Source: Caballeronia pedi
GTDB lineage: Bacteria; Pseudomonadota; Gammaproteobacteria; Burkholderiales; Burkholderiaceae
DNA: 64,000 nucleotides
Assembly (NCBI RefSeq): GCF_001544915.2
Contig: NZ_FCOE02000028.1
Span: 1 to 64,000 of the forward strand
Direction of reading: 5' to 3'
Part shown: in pieces, positions 35,222-44,188 of the stretch
Numbering within the stretch: the stretch's first letter is position 1
Layout: each line of letters starts with the position of its first letter
Program-made: the position numbers and the translations under genes
Notes under the pieces: model-generated
The model's input: only the letters and a program-made list of their open reading frames with translations
What the model was told of the DNA's origin: nothing
Database searches by the model: none

Positions 35222-36010
35222 ATGGACAAGACCGACATGCACAAAGGCGTGACGCTGACCGTCGAACGCGGACTCGAGGTGCTCCACGCGTTTCGCGCGA
35301 ACCGCGCTCCGTTGTCGAACGCGGAACTCGTGCGTCGCACGGGTCTGCCGAAAGCTACCGTATCCCGGTTGACGACGACACTGATCTCGATCGGTTATCT
35401 GCGCCGCGTGGGCGGCGGGCGCCAGTTCGAACTGAGTGCCGGCCCACTGAGCATTGGTCACGCCTATCTGGAAGCGAATGTCGTACCGCGGCTGGTCGCG
35501 CCCGTCATGCAGCAGCTTGCCGACAAGCTGAATCTGTCGGTCGCGCTGGCGGTGCCGCATCGACTCGACATGGTGTATATCGCGTGGCGAGCAAGTGCCA
35601 ACATCGCCACGCTGAGGCTCGGCGTCGGTTCGCTCCTGCCGATGGCATCGACTGCCGTGGGGCGCGCCTATCTGTATGCACTGCCCGACGCGGTGCGCGA
35701 ACCTTTGATTTCGGAGTTGCTCGATGCGGCCGGAGACGATGCGGAAACGGTGCGCGCGAACCTCGATGCCGCATTCAGCGATCTGAAGGAAACGGGTGTA
35801 TGCATGTCGGTAGGCGAGTATCAGCGCAACGCGTTTGGCATTGCCTTGCCAATCGTGGTTGGCCGAACCTGCACGTTGATGGCGCTTAACTGTGGAGCGG
35901 TGGAACTGGAGCCGGACATGACGGCGATCCGTCGGCGTGTGGCGCCTGCATTGAAGGCCGCGGCGTTGACGGTGTCCGGTATCCTGAGCGACGTCGACTG
36001 CGAGCCTTGA
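35222..36010 (+). CDS. IclR-family transcriptional regulator (type B of tandem pair)
   Basis: 262 residues. The winged helix is VERGLEVLHAF ... NAELVRRTGLPKATVSRLTTTL (residues 13-56), and the effector domain ends with VCMSVGEYQRNAFGIALP and MALNCGAVELE. It is much closer to the 59573 protein than to its own neighbour, which shows that the A/B pair was duplicated as a unit. The ribosome site is weak, so translation is probably coupled to the upstream type A gene. Confidence 0.92.
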   Translation: MDKTDMHKGVTLTVERGLEVLHAFRANRAPLSNAELVRRTGLPKATVSRLTTTLISIGYLRRVGGGRQFELSAGPLSIGHAYLEANVVPRLVAPVMQQLADKLNLSVALAVPHRLDMVYIAWRASANIATLRLGVGSLLPMASTAVGRAYLYALPDAVREPLISELLDAAGDDAETVRANLDAAFSDLKETGVCMSVGEYQRNAFGIALPIVVGRTCTLMALNCGAVELEPDMTAIRRRVAPALKAAALTVSGILSDVDCEP

Positions 36011-36052
36011 CGGGCCGCGCGTCGCATCGCATCGCGCTAGCCTTGCGACCGC

Positions 36053-37345
36053 TCAACTGCGTGCATGAGATTCGCGGGCCAGCCGTTCGCGATGATCCGG
36101 ATGCGCGAGCGCGATGAGCTTCGGAATGCGCTCGGCGATCGAGAGGCCGCGCAGATCGGCAATCCCATATTCTGTGACGATCACGCACGCGTCGCTGCGC
36201 GGCACCGTCACGGGCCCTGTTACGCGCGTCACGATGCGGCTGTGCCGCCCGGCGGTCGACGGCAGCGCGACCACGGGCACGCCTCCACGGCTGATCTGCG
36301 CCGCGCGCAGAAAATCGCCGACCCCACCCACCGCACCGACATAGGTGCCACCGATGGCCTCGGCGTTGACCTGGCCTGTGAGATCGACCTCCACCGCCGA
36401 ATTGATCGCGACGAAGCGATCGATCCGGCGCAGCACGTACGGATCATGCGTGTATTCCGTGCCGCGCAGCTGGAGCGCAGGATTGCGGTGCGCGAAACGG
36501 CGCGTGCGCTCCGAGCCCATGATGACGCCTCCGATGGTGATCCCAGTATCGATCGTCTTCCTCGCATTCGTCACGACACCCGCCTCGCACAACGCCGCGA
36601 CGCCGTCTCCGATGCTGCCGGTGTGCACGCCGAGATCCCGCCTGTCGTGGAGTTGCGCCATCACCGCGTCCGGGATCGAGCCGATTCCCGTCTGCAGCGT
36701 CGCTCCGTCTTCTACCAGCGAAGCGACGTTCCGTCCGATCATCTGCTCCACAGGTCCGGCCTCTGCCGCACGTGTCTCCGGGAACGAGGCGTCCGACGCC
36801 ACCAGCAGGTCGATGTCACCGTCTTGGAGATAAGGGCCGCCGTAGGTCCACGGCACGTCGGGGTGCACTTCCGCGACGATCGCGCGCGCGTGCCTGACTG
36901 CTTCGACCAGATACTCGCGCGCGAGCCCGAGGCTGTATCGGCCGTGTTCGTCCGGAGGTGATACCTGTAGCAGCACGACATCAATCCGCAGTCGACCGCT
37001 GCGAATCAGCTCCGGAAGCCGGGAGTAATGCACCGGAAGAATGTCGAGCACGCCCGCGCGCGCAAGGCTGCGATTGGTTCCGCTGCCGCAGTATGCGAGG
37101 AAGTCGAAGGCGTCGGCATGTTCGGGGCCGAGTATCTCCGTCAGGCCGATGCCGAGGAAGATGCGGATTCGCTTTATCTGTTCGCGCTGGGCAACCAGCG
37201 CGCGCATGAGCGTCACAGGCTCCGCATGCGACTGACCCCACATCACGGTGTCGCCTGGCCGAACGAGCGCGCTGAGTTCGCGGCAGTCGCCCGGTCGGCG
37301 GTCAGGGTTCGCAGAACGCGCGATCACGGTGTTGGTGTGGTTCAT
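36053..37345 (-). CDS. Acetyl-CoA hydrolase/4-hydroxybutyrate CoA-transferase family (family I)
   Basis: 430 residues, two-domain family I CoA-transferase fold. Recognisable segments are LQTGIGSIPDAVMAQL (residues about 215-230), HTGSIGDGVAALCEAG, and the C-terminal VIVTEYGIADLRGLS. A Glu-CoA thioester is the known intermediate in this family. It would activate an acid using acetyl- or butyryl-CoA, or hydrolyse acetyl-CoA. ATG 37345 gives the usual N-terminus, but no good ribosome site is visible, so the start is uncertain (the frame opens at 37411). It converges on the IclR pair. Confidence 0.9.
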   Translation of the reverse strand: MNHTNTVIARSANPDRRPGDCRELSALVRPGDTVMWGQSHAEPVTLMRALVAQREQIKRIRIFLGIGLTEILGPEHADAFDFLAYCGSGTNRSLARAGVLDILPVHYSRLPELIRSGRLRIDVVLLQVSPPDEHGRYSLGLAREYLVEAVRHARAIVAEVHPDVPWTYGGPYLQDGDIDLLVASDASFPETRAAEAGPVEQMIGRNVASLVEDGATLQTGIGSIPDAVMAQLHDRRDLGVHTGSIGDGVAALCEAGVVTNARKTIDTGITIGGVIMGSERTRRFAHRNPALQLRGTEYTHDPYVLRRIDRFVAINSAVEVDLTGQVNAEAIGGTYVGAVGGVGDFLRAAQISRGGVPVVALPSTAGRHSRIVTRVTGPVTVPRSDACVIVTEYGIADLRGLSIAERIPKLIALAHPDHRERLARESHARS

Positions 37346-37421
37346 GCGTGGAGGAAGTGAGTTTCGATGTTGGGTGATCCGGAGCACGAAGGGCTGCGTA
37401 CCGGCCCGCATTGCGATCCCG

Positions 37422-37997
37422 CTACATCTTCTTCAGCGTGTGATACTCGGGCCATAGTGCCTTGACGAGTTCGCGCGACGCGCCGTACGCATGACAGCTA
37501 TCGATCTTGCGCGGCTTGCCCTGTTCGTCACGCTCACTGAACCTGGATGGCCGTTCGGTAACCATGGTCTGATAGGCGGCGCTCGCAAGTGGCCCGAGCA
37601 GTTCCTTCAGGTGCGTGCACGTATCGCCGGATGGCAGACGCTTGCGCACCTCGGCGTTCCAGCCTGGTCCGATGCGCAAGCCGACCAAAGTCTGCAGCGT
37701 GTCGCCGCCGCCCTGGCACGGCGCATACGGATGAGACTGGATGAACGTATGGACCTCGCGAACGATCATGTCCTTGTCGAACATCAGCGTAACGCCGAGA
37801 TCGTGAATGGGCGTTTGAGCGGCTACCAGACGCGCCCCGCCGGGCGGCGTGAAGTCGTGCGTCTTGCGATCCACGAGACGCGCGCTTACCTCGAACAGGC
37901 CATCGTTGCGTCGATAGCCGCGCATCTCGATCTGTCGTAGATGCAGTTCTTCGCGCGTGACGACTGGTTCGGCAGCGGAATCATCGTTGCAGGCCAT
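37422..37997 (-). CDS. DUF2889 family protein
   Basis: 191 residues. It shows the features of DUF2889: LHLRQIEMRGYRRNDGLFEV and VDRKTHDF near the start, CTHLKELLGP in the middle and KIDSCHAYGASRELV near the end. Conserved His, Asp and Cys residues suggest a small-molecule or metal site, but no activity is established to my knowledge. GGAG lies eight bases before ATG 37997. It precedes the family I CoA-transferase in the same direction (gap 76 bases) and has an operator copy at 38143. Confidence 0.88.
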   Translation of the reverse strand: MACNDDSAAEPVVTREELHLRQIEMRGYRRNDGLFEVSARLVDRKTHDFTPPGGARLVAAQTPIHDLGVTLMFDKDMIVREVHTFIQSHPYAPCQGGGDTLQTLVGLRIGPGWNAEVRKRLPSGDTCTHLKELLGPLASAAYQTMVTERPSRFSERDEQGKPRKIDSCHAYGASRELVKALWPEYHTLKKM

Positions 37998-38142
37998 GCT
38001 TCTACTCCAGTCGTGAGAACGCTTTTTATCTGTGGCGCAAGCTGAAAATCGACCGTCGCCAGAAGCACACGGTCGCGGCCTCGGCTGGCCGTTGCCAGTT
38101 TGACTCTCGAATTCGCGAGCAGGCAATCACACCGGCGCGGTT

Positions 38143-38159
38143 CTTCCGTACTTTGGAAA
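38143..38159 (+). promoter_or_regulatory. GTTCCGTAC-type operator copy upstream of DUF2889 gene
   Basis: CTTCCGTACTTTGGAAA matches the consensus at 15 of 17 positions and contains TTCC-N7-GGAA as a perfect mirror. It lies 146 bases upstream of the DUF2889 start, at the end of the IclR remnant. Confidence 0.6.
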
Positions 38160-38169
38160 CAACGAGATG

Positions 38170-38453
38170 TTATAGCCGCGACGCCAGTCCTTGCGCGGTC
38201 TCCTTGAGCGCTGGCACGACGCGCGCTCTGATCGACGCGGTGTCGCGGGTGACATCGACCCCGCCGCAACTCAGTGCCATGCCGTTCTGCGGACGACCGG
38301 GCGCGACCGGCAACGCGATGCCGTGTGCATGGCGTTGATATTCCCCGAACGCCATGCATAGGCCGTCCGCATCCAGATCACGGAAAGACGTTCGATCGAC
38401 TTGCGGAATTCGCCAGCCTTCGGACCGGCCGCCGCCAGCAGTTGTTCGACATG
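38170..38453 (-). pseudogene. C-terminal remnant of a type B IclR regulator, frameshifted
   Basis: The last 72 codons (38388 down to the stop at 38170) match the type B IclR effector-domain end: LCMAFGEYQRHAHGIALP and MALSCGGVDV against VCMSVGEYQRNAFGIALP and MALNCGAVEL in the 35222 protein. The preceding part, EQLLAAAGPKAGEFRKSIER, matches the same family but lies in another frame, so a frameshift occurs near 38388. The DNA-binding half is gone. It is a dead third copy of the type B regulator. Confidence 0.75.
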
Positions 38454-38536
38454 TGACCGTGACCACATCGAAGGCTGCTTCGCGAGGCGGCCATTCCGTG
38501 ACCAGTCCTGCTCGCAATTCCCCCGGCGACGTGCGG

Positions 38537-38553
38537 ATTCCAAAGTACGGCAC
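38537..38553 (-). promoter_or_regulatory. GTTCCGTAC-type operator copy, inverted
   Basis: ATTCCAAAGTACGGCAC reads GTGCCGTACTTTGGAAT on the minus strand, 15 of 17 positions as consensus. It lies 156 bases upstream of the NTF2-like gene. With the 38143 copy it flanks the IclR remnant in inverted orientation. Confidence 0.55.
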
Positions 38554-38708
38554 ACCGCTGCCGCCGCGATTGCCCCGATGCCGCCTTCGCTCATCAAATA
38601 GAAGGTTAGAAAAGCAGCCCTTTTCGGGAGGCGAGGAAATAACAGATTCCGGGTTGGAGACGTTCGAGCCGGGTACGGCTCTCATTTGCAGCGCATATTG
38701 AATTACAG

Positions 38709-39155
38709 TTGAATCCGATGCTTGCTGACTACGATAGGTTTCAGGCGATGAAAGATTGGCTCGAACAAGATATCTTGAGTGATGTTCAGACTCGATGGAA
38801 CGTGGCTGCGCGACGATGGGATGCACACGCGTTGACCTCGATCTACGAGCAAGATGCGTTGTTTTTCGGTGGCAGGCAAGGACAGTCGGTCGGCGCGGAC
38901 GAGATCCTCGCCTACTTCGAGTCGTATCGAGGCGTGATCGAATCGGCGTGTCTCACGTTTGCGGAACAAAGGTTCATTCGTCTGACGGGTGACTGTTTTC
39001 TGGCGCAGGGGTTCGGCGAGTTCGATTTCGTCTTGTGCGGCAACAAGGCGACTCGGTCGCGATTGCGTACCACGCTCGTCATCACGCGACGCGGAGACAC
39101 GTGGCGCATCCGCCAACATCATTTTTCCAGCGAGCCGTTATCGCCGCCTATTTAG
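38709..39155 (+). CDS. NTF2-like/SnoaL-type protein
   Basis: 148 residues with the cone-shaped NTF2-like fold: an N-terminal helix (VQTRWNVAARRWDAHALTS), EQDALFFGG, a GADEILAYFESY segment, and C-terminal strands ending RIRQHHFSSEP. This is the SnoaL_3/DUF4440-like group, which includes isomerases, hydratases and non-enzymatic stress proteins. The substrate is unknown. An operator copy upstream (38537) may link it to the IclR regulon. It converges on a LysR gene. Confidence 0.8.
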   Translation: MNPMLADYDRFQAMKDWLEQDILSDVQTRWNVAARRWDAHALTSIYEQDALFFGGRQGQSVGADEILAYFESYRGVIESACLTFAEQRFIRLTGDCFLAQGFGEFDFVLCGNKATRSRLRTTLVITRRGDTWRIRQHHFSSEPLSPPI

Positions 39156-39193
39156 GCACGCTGAACGCGCGATGGCCTGACGATAGCGAGATT

Positions 39194-40189
39194 TCAGATG
39201 CGATTCGAGCGCGAGGAGGCGAGCGAGCGTTGCCTAGACTTACGCATCGGGTGATTTGAAGGCTCTTGTCCTGGTGCAGGCAGGAGTTCGCGCTTTTCAA
39301 CGAGAAAATCCATGAGGACGCGCACCTTTGGAGGCATGCGCTCACGCGTCGGGACATAGAGATAGAAGCCTGCGAACGGCTTGCACCATTCGCGCAGTAC
39401 GCGAATGAGTAAGCCGTCTGCCAGCTCGCGACGTACCGCAATATCGACGTGCTGAACGAGACCGGCACCCTGGAGGGCCGCGCGAATCATGCTGTCGTCG
39501 TCGTTCGTGATCAGTGTGCCTTGAGGTTCGACGACGAAGCTATGGCCCTTTGCTTCGGGCGAGCTGAACTCCCATCGGAAAATGGCCCCGCTGCTCGTAT
39601 GCCGATACGCCACGCAATCATGTGTCGCGAGGTCCGCCGGTGTTGCGGGAACACCGTGGCGTTCGAAATATTGGGGCGAGGCTACCACCGCCATTTCAAG
39701 CATGGGCGAGATCGGCATAGCAACCACGTGCGCCGCGAGACTCTCGCCCATGCGGATACCCGCGTCGCATCCCTCCGCAATGATGTTCGAAAGTCCGTCG
39801 TCCATCACGAGTTCCAGTTTCAACTGAGGAAATCGCGAGAAGAACTCGGATAGATGCGGCTCCAGCAGATTCCGCGCGGCGATCCTCGACGTGTTGACGC
39901 GCAGAAGGCCAGAAGGCGCCGCGTTCGTTTCGCCGACGTCGCGCACGGCCTGCTCGATCGCGCCAAGCGCTGGACGCAGTTGATCAAAAAGCCGCTGGCC
40001 CTCTTCCGTGAGCGACATCTCGCGCGTCGTGCGATAGATAAGCTTGACGTTCAGTTGCTCTTCGAGCGCCTTCAGGCTTTGCGACAACGCCGCCCGCGAA
40101 ACACCCATCTCGGCGGCGGCCTTGGTGAAGCTGCCGTGTTGGGCGATGTGGGCGAATGCGGCCAACGAGGGGAGACGCGAAAAGTCCAT
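39194..40189 (-). CDS. LysR-family transcriptional regulator
   Basis: 331 residues. It starts MDFSRLPSLAAFAHIAQHGSF with the helix-turn-helix SFTKAAAEMGVSRAALSQSLKALE, and has a standard effector domain. It is divergent from the hydrolase at 40328 (gap 138 bases), the classical arrangement for control of the neighbouring operon 40328-44151. The Lys/Arg-rich C-terminal tail after PGQEPSNHPMRK is not typical of the family. Confidence 0.93.
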   Translation of the reverse strand: MDFSRLPSLAAFAHIAQHGSFTKAAAEMGVSRAALSQSLKALEEQLNVKLIYRTTREMSLTEEGQRLFDQLRPALGAIEQAVRDVGETNAAPSGLLRVNTSRIAARNLLEPHLSEFFSRFPQLKLELVMDDGLSNIIAEGCDAGIRMGESLAAHVVAMPISPMLEMAVVASPQYFERHGVPATPADLATHDCVAYRHTSSGAIFRWEFSSPEAKGHSFVVEPQGTLITNDDDSMIRAALQGAGLVQHVDIAVRRELADGLLIRVLREWCKPFAGFYLYVPTRERMPPKVRVLMDFLVEKRELLPAPGQEPSNHPMRKSRQRSLASSRSNRI

Positions 40190-40327
40190 CGGTCCTATTG
40201 GTAAGCCTGGCTTACGACTGTGATTGGTTATTTGATCTTGTTGTGCAGCAATGCAGGTTCTAACATTTTCCCCATCGAGAACGCAATGACTTTTGCGGGC
40301 GCTCGCTCAACAAAGGAGTTCAGAACC

Positions 40328-41245
40328 ATGCAGAAAACCGGAATCACGAATCGGAACGGTCAGGGCATCACGCTTGCGGCGGTGATTAATTTCCCACAAG
40401 GATTCGATGAGGGCAGGACCTATCCCGTCGTGGTCGTCGCTCATCCGGGCGGCGGCGTGAAGGAGCAGACCGCAGGGCTCTATGCGCGCAAGCTGGCGGA
40501 GCATGGCTTCGTCACGGTCGCTTTCGATGCGTCTTATCAAGGCGAAAGCACTGGGGAGCCGCGACAGTTGGAGAATCCCTATGTCCGAACGGAGGATATC
40601 AGCGCCGTCGTCGACTATATGACCACGCTGCCGTATATCGCCAAGGACAAGATCGGTGCGATGGGCATTTGCGCTGGCGGTGGCTATACGGCCAACGCCG
40701 CGATCAACGATCGCCGCATCAAGGCAGTAGGGACGGTGAGCGCGGTGAATATCGGCTCGATGTTCCGCAATGGCTGGGAAAACACCGTCAAGGATGCCGA
40801 CGCTATCCCGATGCTCGAACTTGGCGCCGATGCGCGCACGGCCGACGCCGGGAAGGCAGAACACGCCGCGCTCCCGCTCGCGCCGATGCGCAAGGAGGAC
40901 GCGCCGAACAAGGAGCTTGAAGAGGCGTGGGAGTACTACCACACGCCGCGTTGCGAACACCCGAACGCGCCGGGCTTCATGACGGCGCGCAGCCTCACGC
41001 AGATCATCACGTACGACGCTTACAACAAGGCCGAGGCGTTCCTCACGCAGCCGCTGCAGATCGTGGCGGGCAGCGTGGCCGGGAGCAAATGGATGAGCGA
41101 CGACCTGTTTGCGCGGGCGGCCAGCAAGGACAAGCATTTTCACGTGGTCGAGGGTGCCAATCACATGTCGCTGTATGACGGGGAAAAGTTCGTCGACGAG
41201 GCCGTTGAGGTGCTCGCGCCATTCTTCCAGCGTACGTTGAAGTAA
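40328..41245 (+). CDS. alpha/beta hydrolase, YcjY/dienelactone-like, Cys nucleophile
   Basis: 305 residues. The nucleophile elbow is GICAGGG with Cys115, as in the 384 and 41316 proteins. The base is His in EGANHMSLYD near residue 277. HPGGGVKEQT near residue 39 forms the oxyanion-loop region. GGAG lies 10 bases before ATG 40328. It is the first gene of a rightward set with a second hydrolase, an NmrA-like reductase and an Old Yellow Enzyme, a context that suggests turnover of electrophilic or enone compounds. Confidence 0.88.
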   Translation: MQKTGITNRNGQGITLAAVINFPQGFDEGRTYPVVVVAHPGGGVKEQTAGLYARKLAEHGFVTVAFDASYQGESTGEPRQLENPYVRTEDISAVVDYMTTLPYIAKDKIGAMGICAGGGYTANAAINDRRIKAVGTVSAVNIGSMFRNGWENTVKDADAIPMLELGADARTADAGKAEHAALPLAPMRKEDAPNKELEEAWEYYHTPRCEHPNAPGFMTARSLTQIITYDAYNKAEAFLTQPLQIVAGSVAGSKWMSDDLFARAASKDKHFHVVEGANHMSLYDGEKFVDEAVEVLAPFFQRTLK

Positions 41246-41315
41246 GCGGCGAGGCCATTTCGGGAAGGTCCGCTTCGCCCAAACCTTCGAACCACTTCGA
41301 CAAGGAACTCATGTC

Positions 41316-42251
41316 ATGGCTTCAGACAAGATCCGAAGCGTCACTTATCGCAATCTGGGATGGGACTCTGCGGCGGACATCCACCTGCCGCCGAACTTCG
41401 ACGAGACGAAGAAGTATCCCGCCATCGTGAGCACGCATCCTATCGGCAGTTGCAAGGAGCAGACCTCCGGCAATGTGTACGGCGCGGCGCTCGCCAAGGA
41501 AGGTTTCGTCGTCATCGCCTTCGACGCGAGCTTTCAGGGCGCGAGTGGCGGCGAGCCGCGCTTCATCGAAGATCCATCGATTCGGGTCTCCGATATCCGC
41601 TTCGCGATCGACTATCTGGTCACGCTGCCTTATGTAGATGCAGACCGGATCGGTGCGATCGGCGTGTGCGGCGGCGGCGCCTACACGATACACGCGGCGA
41701 TGACCGACCATCGGATCAAGGTTGTGACATCGATTACCGGGGTCAACTTCGGCAGACTGATTCGCGAAGGCTTCAGCAACTTCGATCCGGTCGCGGCGCT
41801 GGAAGCCATGGGCAAACAGCGCACGGCGGAAGCGCGTGGCGCAGAGCGCAATGTGATCGACTACCTTCCCCCGTCGGTGGAAGAGGGTAAGAAAGCCGGG
41901 GTGACGGATATCGACGTGCTGGAGGCCACCGACTACTACAAGACCGCACGTGGCCAGCAACCGCACGGCGCTACGAGCGGGCTGTTTTCATTCAATAGCG
42001 CCGCGATGGGGTGGGATGCGTTCCTGCATGCCGAAGTCCTTCTCACCCAGCCACTGATGGTCGTCATCGGTGACAAGCCCGGTGGTTTCGGCGCATATCG
42101 TGACGGTTGGAAGATCTACGGCCGCGCGGCGTCGAAGGACAAACAAATCGTGGTGGCCGAAGGCTGGTCGCACTACGATCTCTACGACCGCCCAGAACCG
42201 GTGGCACTGGCGCTCGCCAAGGCCATACCGTTTTTCAAGGAACGCCTCTAA
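41316..42251 (+). CDS. alpha/beta hydrolase, dienelactone-hydrolase-like, Cys nucleophile
   Basis: 311 residues, the close paralogue of the 384-1304 protein along its whole length (shared HPIGSCKEQTSGNVYG, FDASFQGASGG, KQRTAEARG, WSHYDLYD). The nucleophile is Cys118 in GVCGGG. It lies 70 bases behind the previous hydrolase, making a tandem of one close and one distant relative of the left-end enzyme. The substrate is unknown. Confidence 0.9.
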   Translation: MASDKIRSVTYRNLGWDSAADIHLPPNFDETKKYPAIVSTHPIGSCKEQTSGNVYGAALAKEGFVVIAFDASFQGASGGEPRFIEDPSIRVSDIRFAIDYLVTLPYVDADRIGAIGVCGGGAYTIHAAMTDHRIKVVTSITGVNFGRLIREGFSNFDPVAALEAMGKQRTAEARGAERNVIDYLPPSVEEGKKAGVTDIDVLEATDYYKTARGQQPHGATSGLFSFNSAAMGWDAFLHAEVLLTQPLMVVIGDKPGGFGAYRDGWKIYGRAASKDKQIVVAEGWSHYDLYDRPEPVALALAKAIPFFKERL

Positions 42252-42337
42252 GGGCTATGGTGCCTGCTGATGTGTTGCCTGCATCGGCGGGTCCCTCGCG
42301 CATTTCCGCATTTCCTATAACCGGCTCCAGGATGACC

Positions 42338-42976
42338 ATGACGAGCGTATTGATTCTCGGCGCGAGCGGGCAAATCGCGAAGTGGGTAATCGAATCGCTC
42401 GCGGCGCGCAACGACACGAAGTTGACCTTGCTTTTGCGCGATCCGAAAAAGATCTCCGGCAATGAGCCGGCGAACGCGAAACTTGCCATCGGTGACGTGC
42501 TGGACAAGGACTTTCTGAAGCAGATCATGCCCGGCCACGAGATCGTCTATGCGAACCTCACAGGAGAAGATCTCGACATGCAGGCGCGCGCCGTCATCTC
42601 GACGATGCGGGCGATCGGCGTCAAGCGGCTGATATTTGTCCTTTCATTGGGCATCTACGACGAAGTGCCGGGCAAGTTCGGCGAGTGGAACAACGCGGCC
42701 ATCGGCGAAGCGCTTGCGCCTTTCAGGCAGGCTGCCGATGCCATCGAGGCATCAGGGCTGGACTACACCCTTCTGCGCCCGGCATGGCTGACCGACGAGG
42801 ACGAAGTCGACTACGAGTTGACCGAGCGCCATGAACCCTTCAAGGGCACGGTGGTGTCACGCAAGAGCGTGGCCGACCTTGTCGTCAGGATCATGGCCTC
42901 GCCGTCGCTCCATGTCGGCGCAAACCTCGGCGTGAACAAGCCCGACACCGACGGCGACAAGCCGTATTTCATGTAA
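42338..42976 (+). CDS. NAD(P)-binding NmrA/atypical SDR protein
   Basis: 212 residues. The Rossmann motif is LILGASGQIAKW near the start. The mid-region has LIFVLSLGIYDEVPGKFGEW and LDYTLLRPAWLTDEDEVDY, as in atypical SDRs of the NmrA/YwnB/SAF group. These either reduce quinones or sense NADP(H). ATG 42338 has AGGA seven bases upstream; ATG 42332 is an alternative. It lies 17 bases before the Old Yellow Enzyme gene, so co-translation is likely. Confidence 0.88.
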   Translation: MTSVLILGASGQIAKWVIESLAARNDTKLTLLLRDPKKISGNEPANAKLAIGDVLDKDFLKQIMPGHEIVYANLTGEDLDMQARAVISTMRAIGVKRLIFVLSLGIYDEVPGKFGEWNNAAIGEALAPFRQAADAIEASGLDYTLLRPAWLTDEDEVDYELTERHEPFKGTVVSRKSVADLVVRIMASPSLHVGANLGVNKPDTDGDKPYFM

Positions 42977-42993
42977 GTGGGAAATTCTTTCGA

Positions 42994-44151
42994 ATGGCAT
43001 CGACAACAGACCCGATTTTCCAGGCATTCTCCTTCTCCAACGGCATCACCCTTCGTAACCGCGTCGTGATGGCTCCAATGACGACGTGGTCATCCAACGC
43101 CGATGGCACCGTCTCTGATCAGGAACTGACCTATTATCGTGCACGAGCCGGGAGTGTCGGCATGGTTTTGACCGGGTGCACGCACGTGATGGAAAACGGC
43201 GTCGGCTTCACGCACGAGTTCGCCGCGCATCACGATCGATTCATCCCCGGATTGCGGAAGCTGGCTCAAGCCGCCAAAAGCGGCGGCGCGCCTGCGGTGC
43301 TGCAAATCTTCCACGCGGGCAACAAGGCCGTACCGGGATTGATTCCGGATGGCGAACTTGTGAGCGCGAGCGCGACAAAGGCACCTCCGGGTCCTTTCAA
43401 CGACGGCGTGACGAGCAGCCGCGCCCTGACTCACGATGAGATTCTCGACGTGATCCAAGCGTTCGGACAGGCCACGCGGCGGGCGATCGAAGCCGGATTC
43501 GATGGCATCGAACTACATGGTGCGCATGGTTTTCTGATTCAGAATTTTTCCTCGCCTTTCTTCAATCAGCGCACCGACGATTGGGGCGGCTCGCTCGAAA
43601 GCAGAATGCGTTTCCCGCTTGCCGTGGTTCAGGAGGTCAGATGCGTGATTGAGGCTCATGCGGAGAGGCCGTTTCTCGTCGGTTACCGTATTTCTCCGGA
43701 AGAGGCCGGCGAAGGCGCATTGCGTATCGACGATACGTTCGTGTTCATCGATCGTCTCATCGAGGCCGGCATCAATTATCTGCATGTCTCGCTCTATGAC
43801 CTGCTGCGCAACAAGCCGCAGGATCATACGGGCGCGAATACCACGATCGAGCACATCATCGAGCGGGTCGGGCAACGTGTGCCGCTTATCGCGGCGGGCT
43901 CGATCAGCACCGCTGCGCAAGCTCGGCAGGCGCGCACTCTGGGGCTGCCGCTGGTGGCCGTGGGGCGAGGTCTTGTCGCAAGACCCGATTGGGTCGAGCG
44001 CAGTGCGTCAGAGCATGGCACTGAAGTCGATATCGCACTGGATCTGTCACGGCATCCTGCCGAGCTCGAAATTCCCGACAAGCTCTGGGACATCATTTCG
44101 GTCACGACAGGGTGGTTTCGTTCGCGCGACGCTTCGCTCGCGACGAGCTGA
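42994..44151 (+). CDS. NADH:flavin oxidoreductase, Old Yellow Enzyme family
   Basis: 385 residues, FMN-dependent TIM barrel. Features include NRVVMAPMTTWSS, LQIFHAGNKA, IELHGAHGFLIQNFSSPFFNQRTDDWGG with the active-site His residues, and LPLVAVGRGLVARPDW. Members reduce activated C=C bonds of enones, enoates or nitro compounds. It ends the 40328-44151 operon and converges on the GMC oxidoreductase. Confidence 0.94.
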   Translation: MASTTDPIFQAFSFSNGITLRNRVVMAPMTTWSSNADGTVSDQELTYYRARAGSVGMVLTGCTHVMENGVGFTHEFAAHHDRFIPGLRKLAQAAKSGGAPAVLQIFHAGNKAVPGLIPDGELVSASATKAPPGPFNDGVTSSRALTHDEILDVIQAFGQATRRAIEAGFDGIELHGAHGFLIQNFSSPFFNQRTDDWGGSLESRMRFPLAVVQEVRCVIEAHAERPFLVGYRISPEEAGEGALRIDDTFVFIDRLIEAGINYLHVSLYDLLRNKPQDHTGANTTIEHIIERVGQRVPLIAAGSISTAAQARQARTLGLPLVAVGRGLVARPDWVERSASEHGTEVDIALDLSRHPAELEIPDKLWDIISVTTGWFRSRDASLATS

Positions 44152-44188
44152 CGAGTTCTTGGATTCCTCGTCGCTCGCATCCAGCCTG

